Positions 7,743 to 15,414 of a DNA stretch of 64,000 bases are shown piece after piece (position 1 is the stretch's first letter; every line of letters starts with the position of its first letter). Source of the DNA: Moanibacter sp965226025 (GTDB taxonomy: Bacteria; Verrucomicrobiota; Verrucomicrobiia; Opitutales; UBA2987); contig CBDDCD010000002.1 of the NCBI GenBank assembly GCA_965226025.1, positions 2,790,001-2,854,000 of the forward strand, written 5' to 3'. Made by a program: the position numbers and the translations under genes. Under the pieces are notes generated by a model, which searched no databases, was not told where the DNA came from, and was given only the letters and a program-made list of their open reading frames with translations.

Positions 7743-9616
7743 CTGTAGTGTAGACCTACGCTCTTCCCAGGGCGGGATTTTTTCGTATAATGGTGGGCCA
7801 TCATGTTTTTGAGGTGTAATCGTCGGCGCAAAGATGGCAAAGAGCACTACTATTGGAATATCGTTGAGAACAAGCGTGTCAGCGGGGGGCGGGTGGTCCA
7901 AAGACAGGTCCTCTACCTTGGAGAGATCAACGATAGCCAACACGAAGCGTGGCGCAAGAGCATCGAGATTTTCGAAGAGGGCAGGGAAAGACCCGAACAG
8001 GTGGCGCTGTTTCCGGAAGATCGTGCCCCGCCTGTGGGCGACGAAAGTATTGTTAGAATACGGCTCAAAGATCTCAGGATCGAGAAGCCGCGGCAATGGG
8101 GAGGGTGCTGGCTTGGGTGCGTTCTATATGAGCAGTTGGGACTGGGAGAATTCTGGCGGGAGCGTCTCAGACCCTCCCGTCAGGGTACCCGCTGGGCCCA
8201 TGTGCTGCAGACCCTGGTGGTTTACCGGCTGATGGCACCGGGAAGCGAGTGGCGGCTGCATCGGGAATGGTATGAGCGAAGCGCGATGGGCGATCTGATG
8301 GGGGAAGACTTTGGGATCGCCGAGAAGAACACGCTCTATCGCTGCCACGATCGATTGCTCAGGCACAAGAAGGCCCTGTTCAGGCACCTGACCGAGAGGT
8401 GGAGCGATCTGTTCAATGCCCGTTACGAGATTTTGCTATACGATCTGACGAGCACCTATTTTGAGTGCGATCCGAACCAGGAGCCGGCGGCCTCGAGCCG
8501 ACTGCGCAAGTTCGGCTACAGCCGCGATAAGCGACCTGACTGCGTGCAAGTGGTGATCGCCCTGGTGGTGACTTGTGAGGGCTTGCCGATTGCCTATGAG
8601 GTACTTCCGGGTAACACGCAGGATAAAACCACCTTAAAAGATTTTCTTTCTCGGGTGGAAGAGAACTACGGTAAGGCGAACCGGGTGTGGGTGATGGATC
8701 GGGGCATTCCGACCGAGGAAGTCTTGCAACAGATGCGCCAAAGCGAACCCAGGATCCACTATCTGGTGGGTACCCCGCGCTCCTGGCTGGGTCGCTTCGA
8801 GCAGTCGTTGCTGCAGAAGGATTGGAAGCAGTTGCGTCCCGGTATCGAGGTGAAACTCCTCAGCGAGGGAGGTGAAACCTACGTTCTGGCTAAAAGCGAC
8901 GATCGGGTGCGCAAAGAAAAAAACATGCGCCTGCGTCGTTTACGCCGTCTTATCGAGGCGCTCAAGAAGCTGCGTGAGAGCAAACGGCGCTACCAACGCG
9001 ATACCATCCTGATCAAACTGGGCGAAGCCAAAAAGGAGGCCGGTCCCCGGATCTTTGGATTACTCGACATCGAGATCGCCCCCAAGGGCGCCCCCACTGA
9101 AAAGCCGCCTTTGAGCTTCCGGTTGAACTTAAAAAAATACCGCCAAGCCTATCGCCGCGAAGGCCGCTATCTGTTGCGCAGCACCCTCAGTGCCGAGAAC
9201 CCCGAGCAACTCTGGCGCCTTTACCTGCAGCTCACTGAGATCGAGCAAGTCTTCAAGGAAATCAAGAACGACCTTTCCATCCGCCCCATCCATCATCAGA
9301 GAGATGATCGCATCGAGGCGCACATCTTTATCAGCTTCCTTGCTTACTCTCTGTGGGTCACCCTGAAACGTCGACTCTACCCGATGGCTCCGGGACTGAC
9401 CCCAGCCGAGGTGCTCTCCAAAATGGCGGCCATCCAAATGCTCGATGTGAAACTGCCCACCACCGACGGACGCACCGTTGTGCTTACCCGTTACACCGAG
9501 CCCGGTGAGGACCAAAAGCTACTACTGAACCGGTTACACCTCGAACTTCCTCCCCAACCACCCCCCCAAATCGAATCCAAATAACCCCTCCTGTAGTGTA
9601 GACCTTTGGCCCACTA
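7743..9616 (+). mobile_element. IS1634-family insertion sequence (approximate limits)
   Basis: A 15-bp sequence CTGTAGTGTAGACCT occurs in direct orientation at 7743-7757 and 9591-9605. Inside these, TGGTGGGCCA (7791-7800) and the reverse complement of TGGCCCACTA (9607-9616) match at 9 of 10. The transposase fills the interval. Which pair marks the true ends is not clear from sequence alone. Confidence 0.7.
7803..9584 (+). CDS. IS1634-family transposase
   Basis: A 593-residue transposase. The N-terminus 'GKEHYYWNIVENKRVSGG' followed by 'VVQRQVLYLGEINDSQ' is diagnostic of IS1634-type elements. The DDE core shows 'LLYDLTSTYFE' (Asp, near 217), 'NRVWVMDRGIPTEE' (Asp, near 295) and 'QLTEIEQVFKEIKNDLSIRP' (Glu, near 485). 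It is full-length and intact. The start ATG is the first in-frame codon after the putative promoter (TATAAT at 7786). Confidence 0.9.
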   Translation: MFLRCNRRRKDGKEHYYWNIVENKRVSGGRVVQRQVLYLGEINDSQHEAWRKSIEIFEEGRERPEQVALFPEDRAPPVGDESIVRIRLKDLRIEKPRQWGGCWLGCVLYEQLGLGEFWRERLRPSRQGTRWAHVLQTLVVYRLMAPGSEWRLHREWYERSAMGDLMGEDFGIAEKNTLYRCHDRLLRHKKALFRHLTERWSDLFNARYEILLYDLTSTYFECDPNQEPAASSRLRKFGYSRDKRPDCVQVVIALVVTCEGLPIAYEVLPGNTQDKTTLKDFLSRVEENYGKANRVWVMDRGIPTEEVLQQMRQSEPRIHYLVGTPRSWLGRFEQSLLQKDWKQLRPGIEVKLLSEGGETYVLAKSDDRVRKEKNMRLRRLRRLIEALKKLRESKRRYQRDTILIKLGEAKKEAGPRIFGLLDIEIAPKGAPTEKPPLSFRLNLKKYRQAYRREGRYLLRSTLSAENPEQLWRLYLQLTEIEQVFKEIKNDLSIRPIHHQRDDRIEAHIFISFLAYSLWVTLKRRLYPMAPGLTPAEVLSKMAAIQMLDVKLPTTDGRTVVLTRYTEPGEDQKLLLNRLHLELPPQPPPQIESK

Positions 9617-9786
9617 TCAACGACTTACGTCGAAATCAGGCCCCAGTTGAGAAAGACGGGCTAACACGAGCAACCCGTTCGGCGTATTCTGATTTATGGA
9701 AGGCTTTTTGGCAGGTCACTTGATTGCCGGGTGCTACATTCAATCCACACTTGAAGTATTGAGCAAAGTTTGTGAGGTAAGCCTCT

Positions 9787-10040
9787 AGCCTGGAAATCTC
9801 AGAGGATTTCCAGGCTAAACAACAAGAGGGCACAGAGGAAACTGATTCAGAATAGGTTGCGTGCTTTTGTTTTTCGCTGATAGGAAGATTCCTGGCCACA
9901 TTCCGTTCTTTTCAAACAACACGGCTCTTCTGTGCCCTCTTGTTGAATAGCCCGCTTTTTGTGGTCGGCATGCGGCACCCCGGCGGGAGGAGCACTCTGC
10001 CGCAATTGGATGCTCGAAAATTTGTGAGAAAAGCGGGCTA
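9787..10040. repeat. Composite palindromic element, copy 2
   Basis: Same architecture as 1081-1376. P1 is at 9787-9816 (AGCCTGGAAATC..GATTTCCAGGCT). A hairpin has arms at 9820-9839 and 9926-9945 (18 of 20 paired). A 93-nt unit at 9948-10040 runs from TAGCCCGCTTTTT to AAAAGCGGGCTA. Only the core CACAGA(A/G)GA of the hairpin arm is shared with copy 1; the rest differs but stays paired. The stop codon of the MazF gene lies in the last 3 bp of the element. Confidence 0.75.
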
Positions 10041-10373
10041 GGGTGCAAACATCTCCTGAAGGGTGCCAAGGACCTGTTCAAACGTCGATCGAGAAAGGCG
10101 CCCAAGACGCCGAACAAGACGTTCGCAGTCCACGGTCCGCAACTGGTCGATGACCACTTGGCCCCGACTGCGGGCGAAGCGACACGGGACACGAAATGGA
10201 TTTCTACGTCCACCGGTCGTTAGAGGAGCCACGATCACCGTGCGAAGATAACTGTTGAGCTCATCCGGGGACACCACCACGCAGGGACGGGTCTTGCGAA
10301 TCTCGCTGCCGCGGGTTGGGCCCAGAGAAACGAGAAACACTTTTCCGCGTTCGGGTGACCCCTCGGCTACCAT
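10038..10373 (-). CDS. mazF: MazF/PemK-family endoribonuclease toxin
   Basis: A toxin of about 111 residues with the PemK/MazF barrel signature: 'RGKVFLVSLGPTRGSEIRKT', 'RPCVVVSPDELN', 'VIVAPLTTGGRRNPFRVP' and 'GQVVIDQLRTVDCERL'. The conserved Arg/Thr of the ribonuclease site sit in 'IRKTRP' and 'APLTT'. The ATG at 10373 overlaps the antitoxin stop; a GTG two codons upstream is the alternative. It would cleave mRNA when unbound. The stop codon comes from the neighbouring composite repeat, hinting that the repeat sits at or has reached the gene's end. Confidence 0.9.
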   Translation of the reverse strand: MVAEGSPERGKVFLVSLGPTRGSEIRKTRPCVVVSPDELNSYLRTVIVAPLTTGGRRNPFRVPCRFARSRGQVVIDQLRTVDCERLVRRLGRLSRSTFEQVLGTLQEMFAP

Positions 10374-10615
10374 TTCCACTCGGTCTCGTCGAAATGCGTT
10401 GGTGCCGGGGGATCTAGAAGTTTGTCCTGGCCCTCCGCCTGCATCCGCTCAGCGGCCTCCGCCCATCCAGCTCTAGGTGCCGGTCGTCCTGAGATTACGA
10501 TCGTGTTTCCACGGAGTTCAAGCTCAACTTCTTCGGTGAGGCCGGCCTGTTGGATCAGTGGCTTAGGAAGACGAACGCCGCGCGAGTTTCCAATGCGTAC
10601 CAGTCGAGTTTTCAC
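10367..10615 (-). CDS. mazE: MazE-family (SpoVT/AbrB-like) antitoxin
   Basis: An 82-residue protein opening 'KTRLVRIGNSRGVRLPKPLI', the swapped-hairpin AbrB/MazE DNA-binding fold, followed by 'VELELRGNTIVI'. The acidic/aromatic tail ending 'FDETEWKW' is the usual toxin-binding segment. The start codon is GTG. It is upstream of and overlaps the toxin gene, as in other mazEF operons. AT-rich sequence upstream (10616-10660, minus strand) contains TTGACG-like and TGTAAT-like boxes that could be its promoter. Confidence 0.85.
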   Translation of the reverse strand: MKTRLVRIGNSRGVRLPKPLIQQAGLTEEVELELRGNTIVISGRPAPRAGWAEAAERMQAEGQDKLLDPPAPTHFDETEWKW

Positions 10616-10672
10616 TATGGAATTACAATGGACTTACAAGATTTGCTCGTCAACTTGACAAATTGAACGTTC

Positions 10673-10718
10673 CTAAGTCCTTCCTCCAGACGCGATCGCG
10701 TCTGGAGGAAGGACTTAG
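10673..10718. repeat. 46-bp perfect palindrome with no loop
   Basis: Each 23-bp arm (CTAAGTCCTTCCTCCAGACG.. and its complement) meets at the centre GCGATCGC with no unpaired base. It lies between the MazE promoter side and the first enolase-superfamily gene. There is no U-tract, so it is not a classical terminator. Confidence 0.85.
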
Positions 10719-10762
10719 TGAAGGGCTAGTGGAGGACGAGCTTTCTGTAGCCCGGAATCAGC

Positions 10763-10791
10763 GCCACCCCGGCGCAAGGCCGGGGGAGCCT
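10763..10791. repeat. CACCCCGGCRCAAGRCCGGGG repeat, single unit
   Basis: CACCCCGGCGCAAGGCCGGG near 10767 closely matches the two arms at 31141-31169 and 31309-31339. It forms a small hairpin by itself. Confidence 0.5.
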
Positions 10792-10838
10792 CAGACATGC
10801 TAAACATGCACAGTCTTATAAGATTTGCAGGCCAGTCG

Positions 10839-11960
10839 TCACACTCGGTTGTCTTCAATGTAATCCCAATCGATCTCGAACCCGAGCCCGGGTTTCTGGG
10901 GCACCGACACATTGCCTTCACCGTCGAAGGGATCGGCGATCTCCTTGAGGTAGGGTGGGGGTACCTCGTAAGCTTCGTCGTGGCCGGGAGCGAAGAGGCC
11001 GCGTTCGTAGTATTCAATCGTGTTGTGGTTGGTTGATCCGTAAATCGGCATATTGCCCCAGCCACCTCCGTGCATCGTGGCCCTGATACCGAATGATTCG
11101 TAGAGAGCCACCGTTTTCATGCATCCCGTGATTCCATTGTATTTGAATTCGGTGCGGCCCATATCGCAGGCCTTTCTCACGATCCAGGAGGTCCGGCTGT
11201 AGGGCAGGTCCTGAACTCCTTCCGGCGCGCAAACCGGCACGTTGATGTTTTCCACGAGTCGGATGTAGGGCTCGATGTTGTTTTCCGGCATCGGACTCTC
11301 GAACCAGAAAAAGTTCAGCTCTTCTATCTCTTTGCCGACGTAGAGTGCTTCTTCGTAGTTGTAAACGCAGGCCTGATCGAGCATCAGGACAATATCGTCT
11401 CCGACACGCTCCCGCACCGCCCGGCAAACTTCGACGTCCTGCTTGGGAAAGGCCGGGCTCCGAGGAGCCGGTTCCATCTTGAGCGGATCGTAGTACATAT
11501 AGGCGTGAATTTTGTAGGCCAGGTATCCTTTCTTGACGCACTCCTCCGCGTGGTCGGCAAAAACCTCCGGCGAACCCATGTTAGGGTAGGAACTCGCGTA
11601 GCACTTCACTTTGTCCCGGTAGGCGCCGAGAAGCCTGTGCACGGGCGTCTCGTAGTAGCGTCCCGCGAAATCCCAGAGGAGCATGTCCAGCTCCATGTTG
11701 CCGCGGCTCAGCTGCCATAGGCGCTCCCGATTCATCGGGTCTTCCCCGATCGCCAACTGCGCGATCCATGGTGTAAGTTCGGAGCCCATCCAATAGCCGC
11801 TGGTGCCGGTGTCGGTGACCAGCTCCAGCAGGGAGGTGGTGGTCTCGCGCGGCCCTCTTTGAAGCATTTCGATCGGATAGATCCAATAGCCGTACTTAAA
11901 GTCACCATATTGCATGGTGGTGGTTTTGAATTCGTGGGTCTTTATTTCGTTTATTTTCAT
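10839..11960 (-). CDS. Enolase-superfamily (mandelate racemase/muconate lactonizing) enzyme, paralogue 1
   Basis: A 373-residue protein of the MR/MLE group, which abstracts the alpha-proton of a carboxylate, usually to dehydrate a sugar acid. The N-terminal capping domain is residues 1-130. The barrel has 'AYKIHAY' (K150-x-H152, base motif), D195 in 'LMLDQACVYN', E221 in 'FWFESPMPE' and E247 in 'CAPEGV' as Mg2+ ligands, and 'MHGGGWGN' carrying a further His near 297. All catalytic residues are present. A close paralogue lies upstream at 12412-13530, same strand, with two hairpin repeats between. The substrate is unknown; an acid-sugar dehydratase is most likely. Confidence 0.85.
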   Translation of the reverse strand: MKINEIKTHEFKTTTMQYGDFKYGYWIYPIEMLQRGPRETTTSLLELVTDTGTSGYWMGSELTPWIAQLAIGEDPMNRERLWQLSRGNMELDMLLWDFAGRYYETPVHRLLGAYRDKVKCYASSYPNMGSPEVFADHAEECVKKGYLAYKIHAYMYYDPLKMEPAPRSPAFPKQDVEVCRAVRERVGDDIVLMLDQACVYNYEEALYVGKEIEELNFFWFESPMPENNIEPYIRLVENINVPVCAPEGVQDLPYSRTSWIVRKACDMGRTEFKYNGITGCMKTVALYESFGIRATMHGGGWGNMPIYGSTNHNTIEYYERGLFAPGHDEAYEVPPPYLKEIADPFDGEGNVSVPQKPGLGFEIDWDYIEDNRV

Positions 11961-12035
11961 GAATTGTTATTTATCTGGATTCTAACATGGGCCTTTAAGG
12001 CTCTATGTGCTTCAGTCAGACAGGGTCGTAGATGG

Positions 12036-12155
12036 GACAAGGTTCGGGATAAGGTTTGCTTCGCTGAACTCTGAGCCTTTTCACCGTGAGGACACAGTTG
12101 TTCGAGTCGAGAAGGTGGCTCTAGTCCGCGTAGTAACCTCATCCCGAACCTTGTC
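12036..12155. repeat. GACAAGGTTCGGGA inverted-repeat element, copy 1
   Basis: GACAAGGTTCGGGATAAGGT at 12036 faces TCATCCCGAACCTTGTC ending at 12155. Related elements are at 17497-17628 and 48093-48225, with a single arm at 45503-45525. The part between the arms (TTTGCTTCGCTGAA, GTGAGGACA, AGAAGGTGGCTC) is also shared with the 17.5-kb copy. Confidence 0.75.
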
Positions 12156-12222
12156 CAATTCGTTGGCCACTGAAGTACGGGGAAACTTCTAGTTCTTACT
12201 TTCAGTGCCTCACCTATTCTGT

Positions 12223-12378
12223 CTTCGTCGCGAGCCTTGACGCGAGCTTTGGCGATTCTCCATCGTGAGGCGAACTGGCTAATCTGTAGCTCTCGCATCG
12301 CTGGAAAACCTCCAGATTCTCCTGATTGGAAATCACGAACTTAGGTCGCCGAAGCTCGCGTCAAGGCTCGCGACGAAG
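12223..12378. repeat. 32-bp inverted repeat around a 92-bp loop
   Basis: CTTCGTCGCGAGCCTTGACG.. at 12223-12254 is almost perfectly complementary to 12347-12378 (..CGTCAAGGCTCGCGACGAAG). With the element at 12036 it fills the 450-bp gap between the two enolase-superfamily paralogues; no gene is seen there. Confidence 0.75.
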
Positions 12379-12411
12379 TAAATTCGGAACCCGAATAGGT
12401 CGGTCCAAACA

Positions 12412-13530
12412 TCACACCCGATTATTCTCCACATAATCCCAGTCGATCTCGAAGCCGAGCCCGGGTTTCTGGGGGATCAGGACGTTGCCCTTTCCGTCGA
12501 AGGGATCGGCGATCTCCTTGAGATAGGGTGGGGGAATTTCGTAGGCTTCGTCGTGACCGGGGGCGAAAAGGCCGCGCTCGTAATACTCGATCGTGTTGTG
12601 GTTGGTAGCTCCGTAGACTGACATGTTTCCCCAACTGCCTCCGTGAATGGTGCACCGCATGCCGAACGACTCGTAAAGGGCCACCGTTTTCATGCAGCCG
12701 GTTATACCGTTGTAGCTCACCTGGGCGCGTCCCATGTCGCAGGCTTTTCTGACGATCCATTCGGTGCGGCTGTAGGGCAAGTTGGCGACTCCTTCAGGAG
12801 CACAGATCGGTACATTCACGTTCTCAACCAGATGAATATACGGCTCGATATTGTTCTCCGGCATGGCGCTCTCATACCAGAAAAAGTTCAGCCTCTCGAG
12901 CTCCCTGCCCACGTAAAGTGCCTCCTCGTAGTTGTAGACGCAGGCCTGGTCGAGCATCAGGACAATGTCGTCGCCGACCCGATCCCGAACCGCCTCGCAA
13001 ACCGCCACATCCATTTTCGGGAAGGCCGGACTGCGTGGAGCCTGCTCCATTTTGAAGGGATCCCAATACATGTAGGCATGAATCTTGTAGGCGAGGTAAC
13101 CTTTCTTGACGCATTCCTCAGCGTGGTCGGCAAACACCTCCGGCGAACCCATGTTTGGATAGGAGCTGGCGTAACACTTGAGCTTGTCCCGGTATCCACC
13201 GAGAAGTCTATGCACCGGTGTTTCAAAGTGGCGGCCGGCGAAGTCCCAGAGCAGCATGTCGAGCATGGTTTCTCCCCTGGAATGAATCCACAGCCATTCG
13301 CGGTTAAGGGGATCCTCCCCGATCGCCAGCTGCTCGATCCATGGCGCTAGAGGGGGACCCATGTAGTAACCGCTGGTCCCGGTGTCGGTGACCAGCTCCT
13401 GGATCTCAACGGTGACTTCGTGAGGTTCGCTCTGCAGCATCTCTAAGGGGTAAGCGGAGTACCCGTACTTTCCTGTGTAACGCCGTGATGTGGCGGTGAA
13501 TCTGTGGGATTTGATTTCGGTGATCTTCAT
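12412..13530 (-). CDS. Enolase-superfamily enzyme, paralogue 2
   Basis: 372 residues, obviously paralogous to the next gene downstream: long identical runs such as 'KCYASSYPNMGSPEVFADHA' and 'LFAPGHDEAYE'. It retains K149-x-H, D194, E220 and E246 of the MR/MLE site. Differences cluster in the N-terminal capping domain ('SRRYTGKYGYSAYP' against 'MQYGDFKYGYWIYP'), the region that sets substrate choice in this superfamily, so the two probably take related but different acid sugars. It starts at ATG 13530. Confidence 0.85.
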   Translation of the reverse strand: MKITEIKSHRFTATSRRYTGKYGYSAYPLEMLQSEPHEVTVEIQELVTDTGTSGYYMGPPLAPWIEQLAIGEDPLNREWLWIHSRGETMLDMLLWDFAGRHFETPVHRLLGGYRDKLKCYASSYPNMGSPEVFADHAEECVKKGYLAYKIHAYMYWDPFKMEQAPRSPAFPKMDVAVCEAVRDRVGDDIVLMLDQACVYNYEEALYVGRELERLNFFWYESAMPENNIEPYIHLVENVNVPICAPEGVANLPYSRTEWIVRKACDMGRAQVSYNGITGCMKTVALYESFGMRCTIHGGSWGNMSVYGATNHNTIEYYERGLFAPGHDEAYEIPPPYLKEIADPFDGKGNVLIPQKPGLGFEIDWDYVENNRV

Positions 13531-13683
13531 GGTTCGTGGCTCCTGTTTCCGTAGTGCCTACGCATCAGAGTTTGGCTAATTTGTTCACTTTATTTTTTTC
13601 CGTGAAATGATAGGGTTGGTATAGGGCAGACTGTGGTAAAGTCACGAAGATTAATTGCGTAAGATGTCCGCTAGTGGTTTCTG

Positions 13684-13810
13684 CGGCGCGTCCGGAGGCC
13701 ACGCCCTACCGCCTGAAGGTGAATCAACGACATCGATCAACCCAAGCATTCTGGGTAAACCGTATCTGGCTCAACCGCAGGGTGGTAGGGCGTGGCCTCC
13801 GGACGCGCCG
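13684..13810. repeat. GGCGCGTCCGGAGGCCACG inverted repeat (subtype a)
   Basis: CGGCGCGTCCGGAGGCCACG.. at 13684-13712 is mirrored by ..CGTGGCCTCCGGACGCGCCG at 13781-13810. The outer 26 bp of each arm are perfect. A second complete copy is at 45196-45340 and a single arm at 16576-16603. It fills the gap 13531-13885. Confidence 0.8.
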
Positions 13811-13885
13811 TAGAATGAACGACGACCGGATTATGATTTAGTAGAAATCGAGCATTAAATTCCAGCTGACGATGGTTCAATGAGA

Positions 13886-15034
13886 TCAAACCAGCAACTT
13901 CGTTACAAGCACCTCAAAGGCCTTTTCCGCCTGAATCACACGTCCCACTTCCACGAACTCATCGGGTTGGTGTGCCAGTTCGGGTCGGCCTGGGCCACAG
14001 AGTATCATGGGGATTTTCAGTTCCGGGATAAGCACGGCGGCGTCGGAAAAGTACGGAGCGGTTCCGACTTCAGCCTTTTGACCTGTAACTTCGCTAACCG
14101 CTTCGGCAACGGAATCGACGAAGGGGTCATCGCGGTCCGTCTCTACCGCCGGTCGATCCGCCAGCACCGTAACCTCGGTCGACGGCACCTCCTCCGGGGT
14201 GGCATCTTCGGCGAGTCGTTGGATCTGGCGGACAATGCCGGCGTGGTCCTCATCGGGCAAAGTCCGCAGGTCGACCGCTGCCTCGCAGCGGTCGGGCACA
14301 ACGTTGACTTTCATCCCCCCGGCAATGGTGCCGATGTTTACCGTCGGCGATCCGAGCAAGGAGTGGAGGGACTCCTGGAAAGGGAATCTTTGAATCTTCT
14401 GGAGCAGCGCCATCATTTGGTCGACGGCATTGTGGCCCTCGTGGGCCATGGATCCATGGGCCGTTTTTCCATAAGTGACAATGTTCAACCAGAGCGCTCC
14501 TTTCTCTGCGTGCCATACCGCCAGGTCGGTCGGTTCGGGGATCAACATGGCCGACAGATTGCGAAAGACTCCTTGCCTCAGCAGATCGATGGCTCCGACA
14601 CAGTCGACCTCCTCTCCGGCCGTGCAGGCGACGATCAAGTCGCCCTGCAGTTTGACTTTTGAGTGCGCCACTGCAATCGCGGCCGCGATCATGGCGGCGG
14701 TTCCACTCTTCATGTCCGACGCGCCCCGACCATGCAGTTTTCCCTCGGTGATGTCACCGGAAAATGGATCGAAGCTCCAAGACAGCTCGCCCGTTGGAAC
14801 GGTATCGATATGACCGACCATGGCAAAGGCGGGTCGGCCTCCGTTGCCGGGTAGCCGACCTACCACGCTGGCCCTTTCGGGTGAGAGGGAAAATAGTGTC
14901 GTGGTCAGCCCAGCCTCATCCATCAACTGCTGGAGTCGCTCAGCCAGGGGACGCTCATTTCCGGGCGGATTGACGGTAGGCGTCCGAACCATCTCCTGGG
15001 TCAGCGAGACTGCGATCGATTCAGTAGCTGGCAT
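13886..15034 (-). CDS. M20-family peptidase / ArgE-DapE-type deacylase
   Basis: A 382-residue zinc aminoacylase. M20 motifs in order are 'AMVGHIDTVPTG' (first metal His and Asp, near 75), 'HGRGASDMKSG' (bridging Asp, near 107), 'TAGEEVDCVGA' (catalytic and metal Glu, near 140), 'HGSMAHEGHNA' (dimerisation-domain His, near 196) and a C-terminal 'CGPGRPELAHQPDEFV' with the last metal His. Such enzymes cleave acyl groups or dipeptides from amino acids in the cytoplasm. The precise substrate cannot be told; 'succinyl-diaminopimelate desuccinylase' would be over-precise. It belongs to the minus-strand catabolic block. Confidence 0.85.
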   Translation of the reverse strand: MPATESIAVSLTQEMVRTPTVNPPGNERPLAERLQQLMDEAGLTTTLFSLSPERASVVGRLPGNGGRPAFAMVGHIDTVPTGELSWSFDPFSGDITEGKLHGRGASDMKSGTAAMIAAAIAVAHSKVKLQGDLIVACTAGEEVDCVGAIDLLRQGVFRNLSAMLIPEPTDLAVWHAEKGALWLNIVTYGKTAHGSMAHEGHNAVDQMMALLQKIQRFPFQESLHSLLGSPTVNIGTIAGGMKVNVVPDRCEAAVDLRTLPDEDHAGIVRQIQRLAEDATPEEVPSTEVTVLADRPAVETDRDDPFVDSVAEAVSEVTGQKAEVGTAPYFSDAAVLIPELKIPMILCGPGRPELAHQPDEFVEVGRVIQAEKAFEVLVTKLLV

Positions 15035-15080
15035 CTATTTACAATCGGAAACTCGGATTTTTGTTAAGAGTACCTATTTT

Positions 15081-15366
15081 GTAGAGGAATGCGTGAGCAT
15101 TTCTCAATCTTGGCTGCAACGGTCGATTCGTAAAAATCCTCACGGATTCCTCTACTGAGGTGGGTTCGCTCCGGAAGAGTAGTGTTCGATTCAATTTGGA
15201 GCGCCCGGCGAGGTGTGAGCTTTTCGTCTTTTAGGGTGCCGATAGTTTCCAACTCGATTGACCGAGCCATCCGACTCGATAGAAGAAGGCAGATTGAAAA
15301 TCTGCCCTACGTGCTTCGCCCCCTCCGATTTACGGAGTCTTTCGTGGAGCAGATTTGTATTCTGCT
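15081..15366. repeat. GTAGAGGAA hairpin plus GGCAGA repeat, copy 2
   Basis: GTAGAGGAATGCGTGAGCAT at 15081 pairs with the segment ending GGATTCCTCTAC at 15155. At 15288-15366 lies the reverse complement of the second unit of the 7373-7450 repeat (GGCAGATTGAAAATCTGCCC .. GAGTCTTTCGTGG). They account for most of the gap 15035-15414. Confidence 0.6.
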
Positions 15367-15414
15367 CACCGCGCCGGAGTCGGCGCTGTCTATGAAGTTC
15401 AAGGTGAGATGGAG

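Noticed and set aside
11961..12411. Possible CRISPR-like or riboswitch structure from regularly placed hairpins
   Set aside because: There are only two different inverted repeats, with no regular spacer-repeat pattern and no known aptamer consensus.
13880..14662. Long open frame on the plus strand opposite the M20 peptidase
   Set aside because: It is an antisense shadow in GC-rich coding DNA; the minus-strand frame has every M20 motif.
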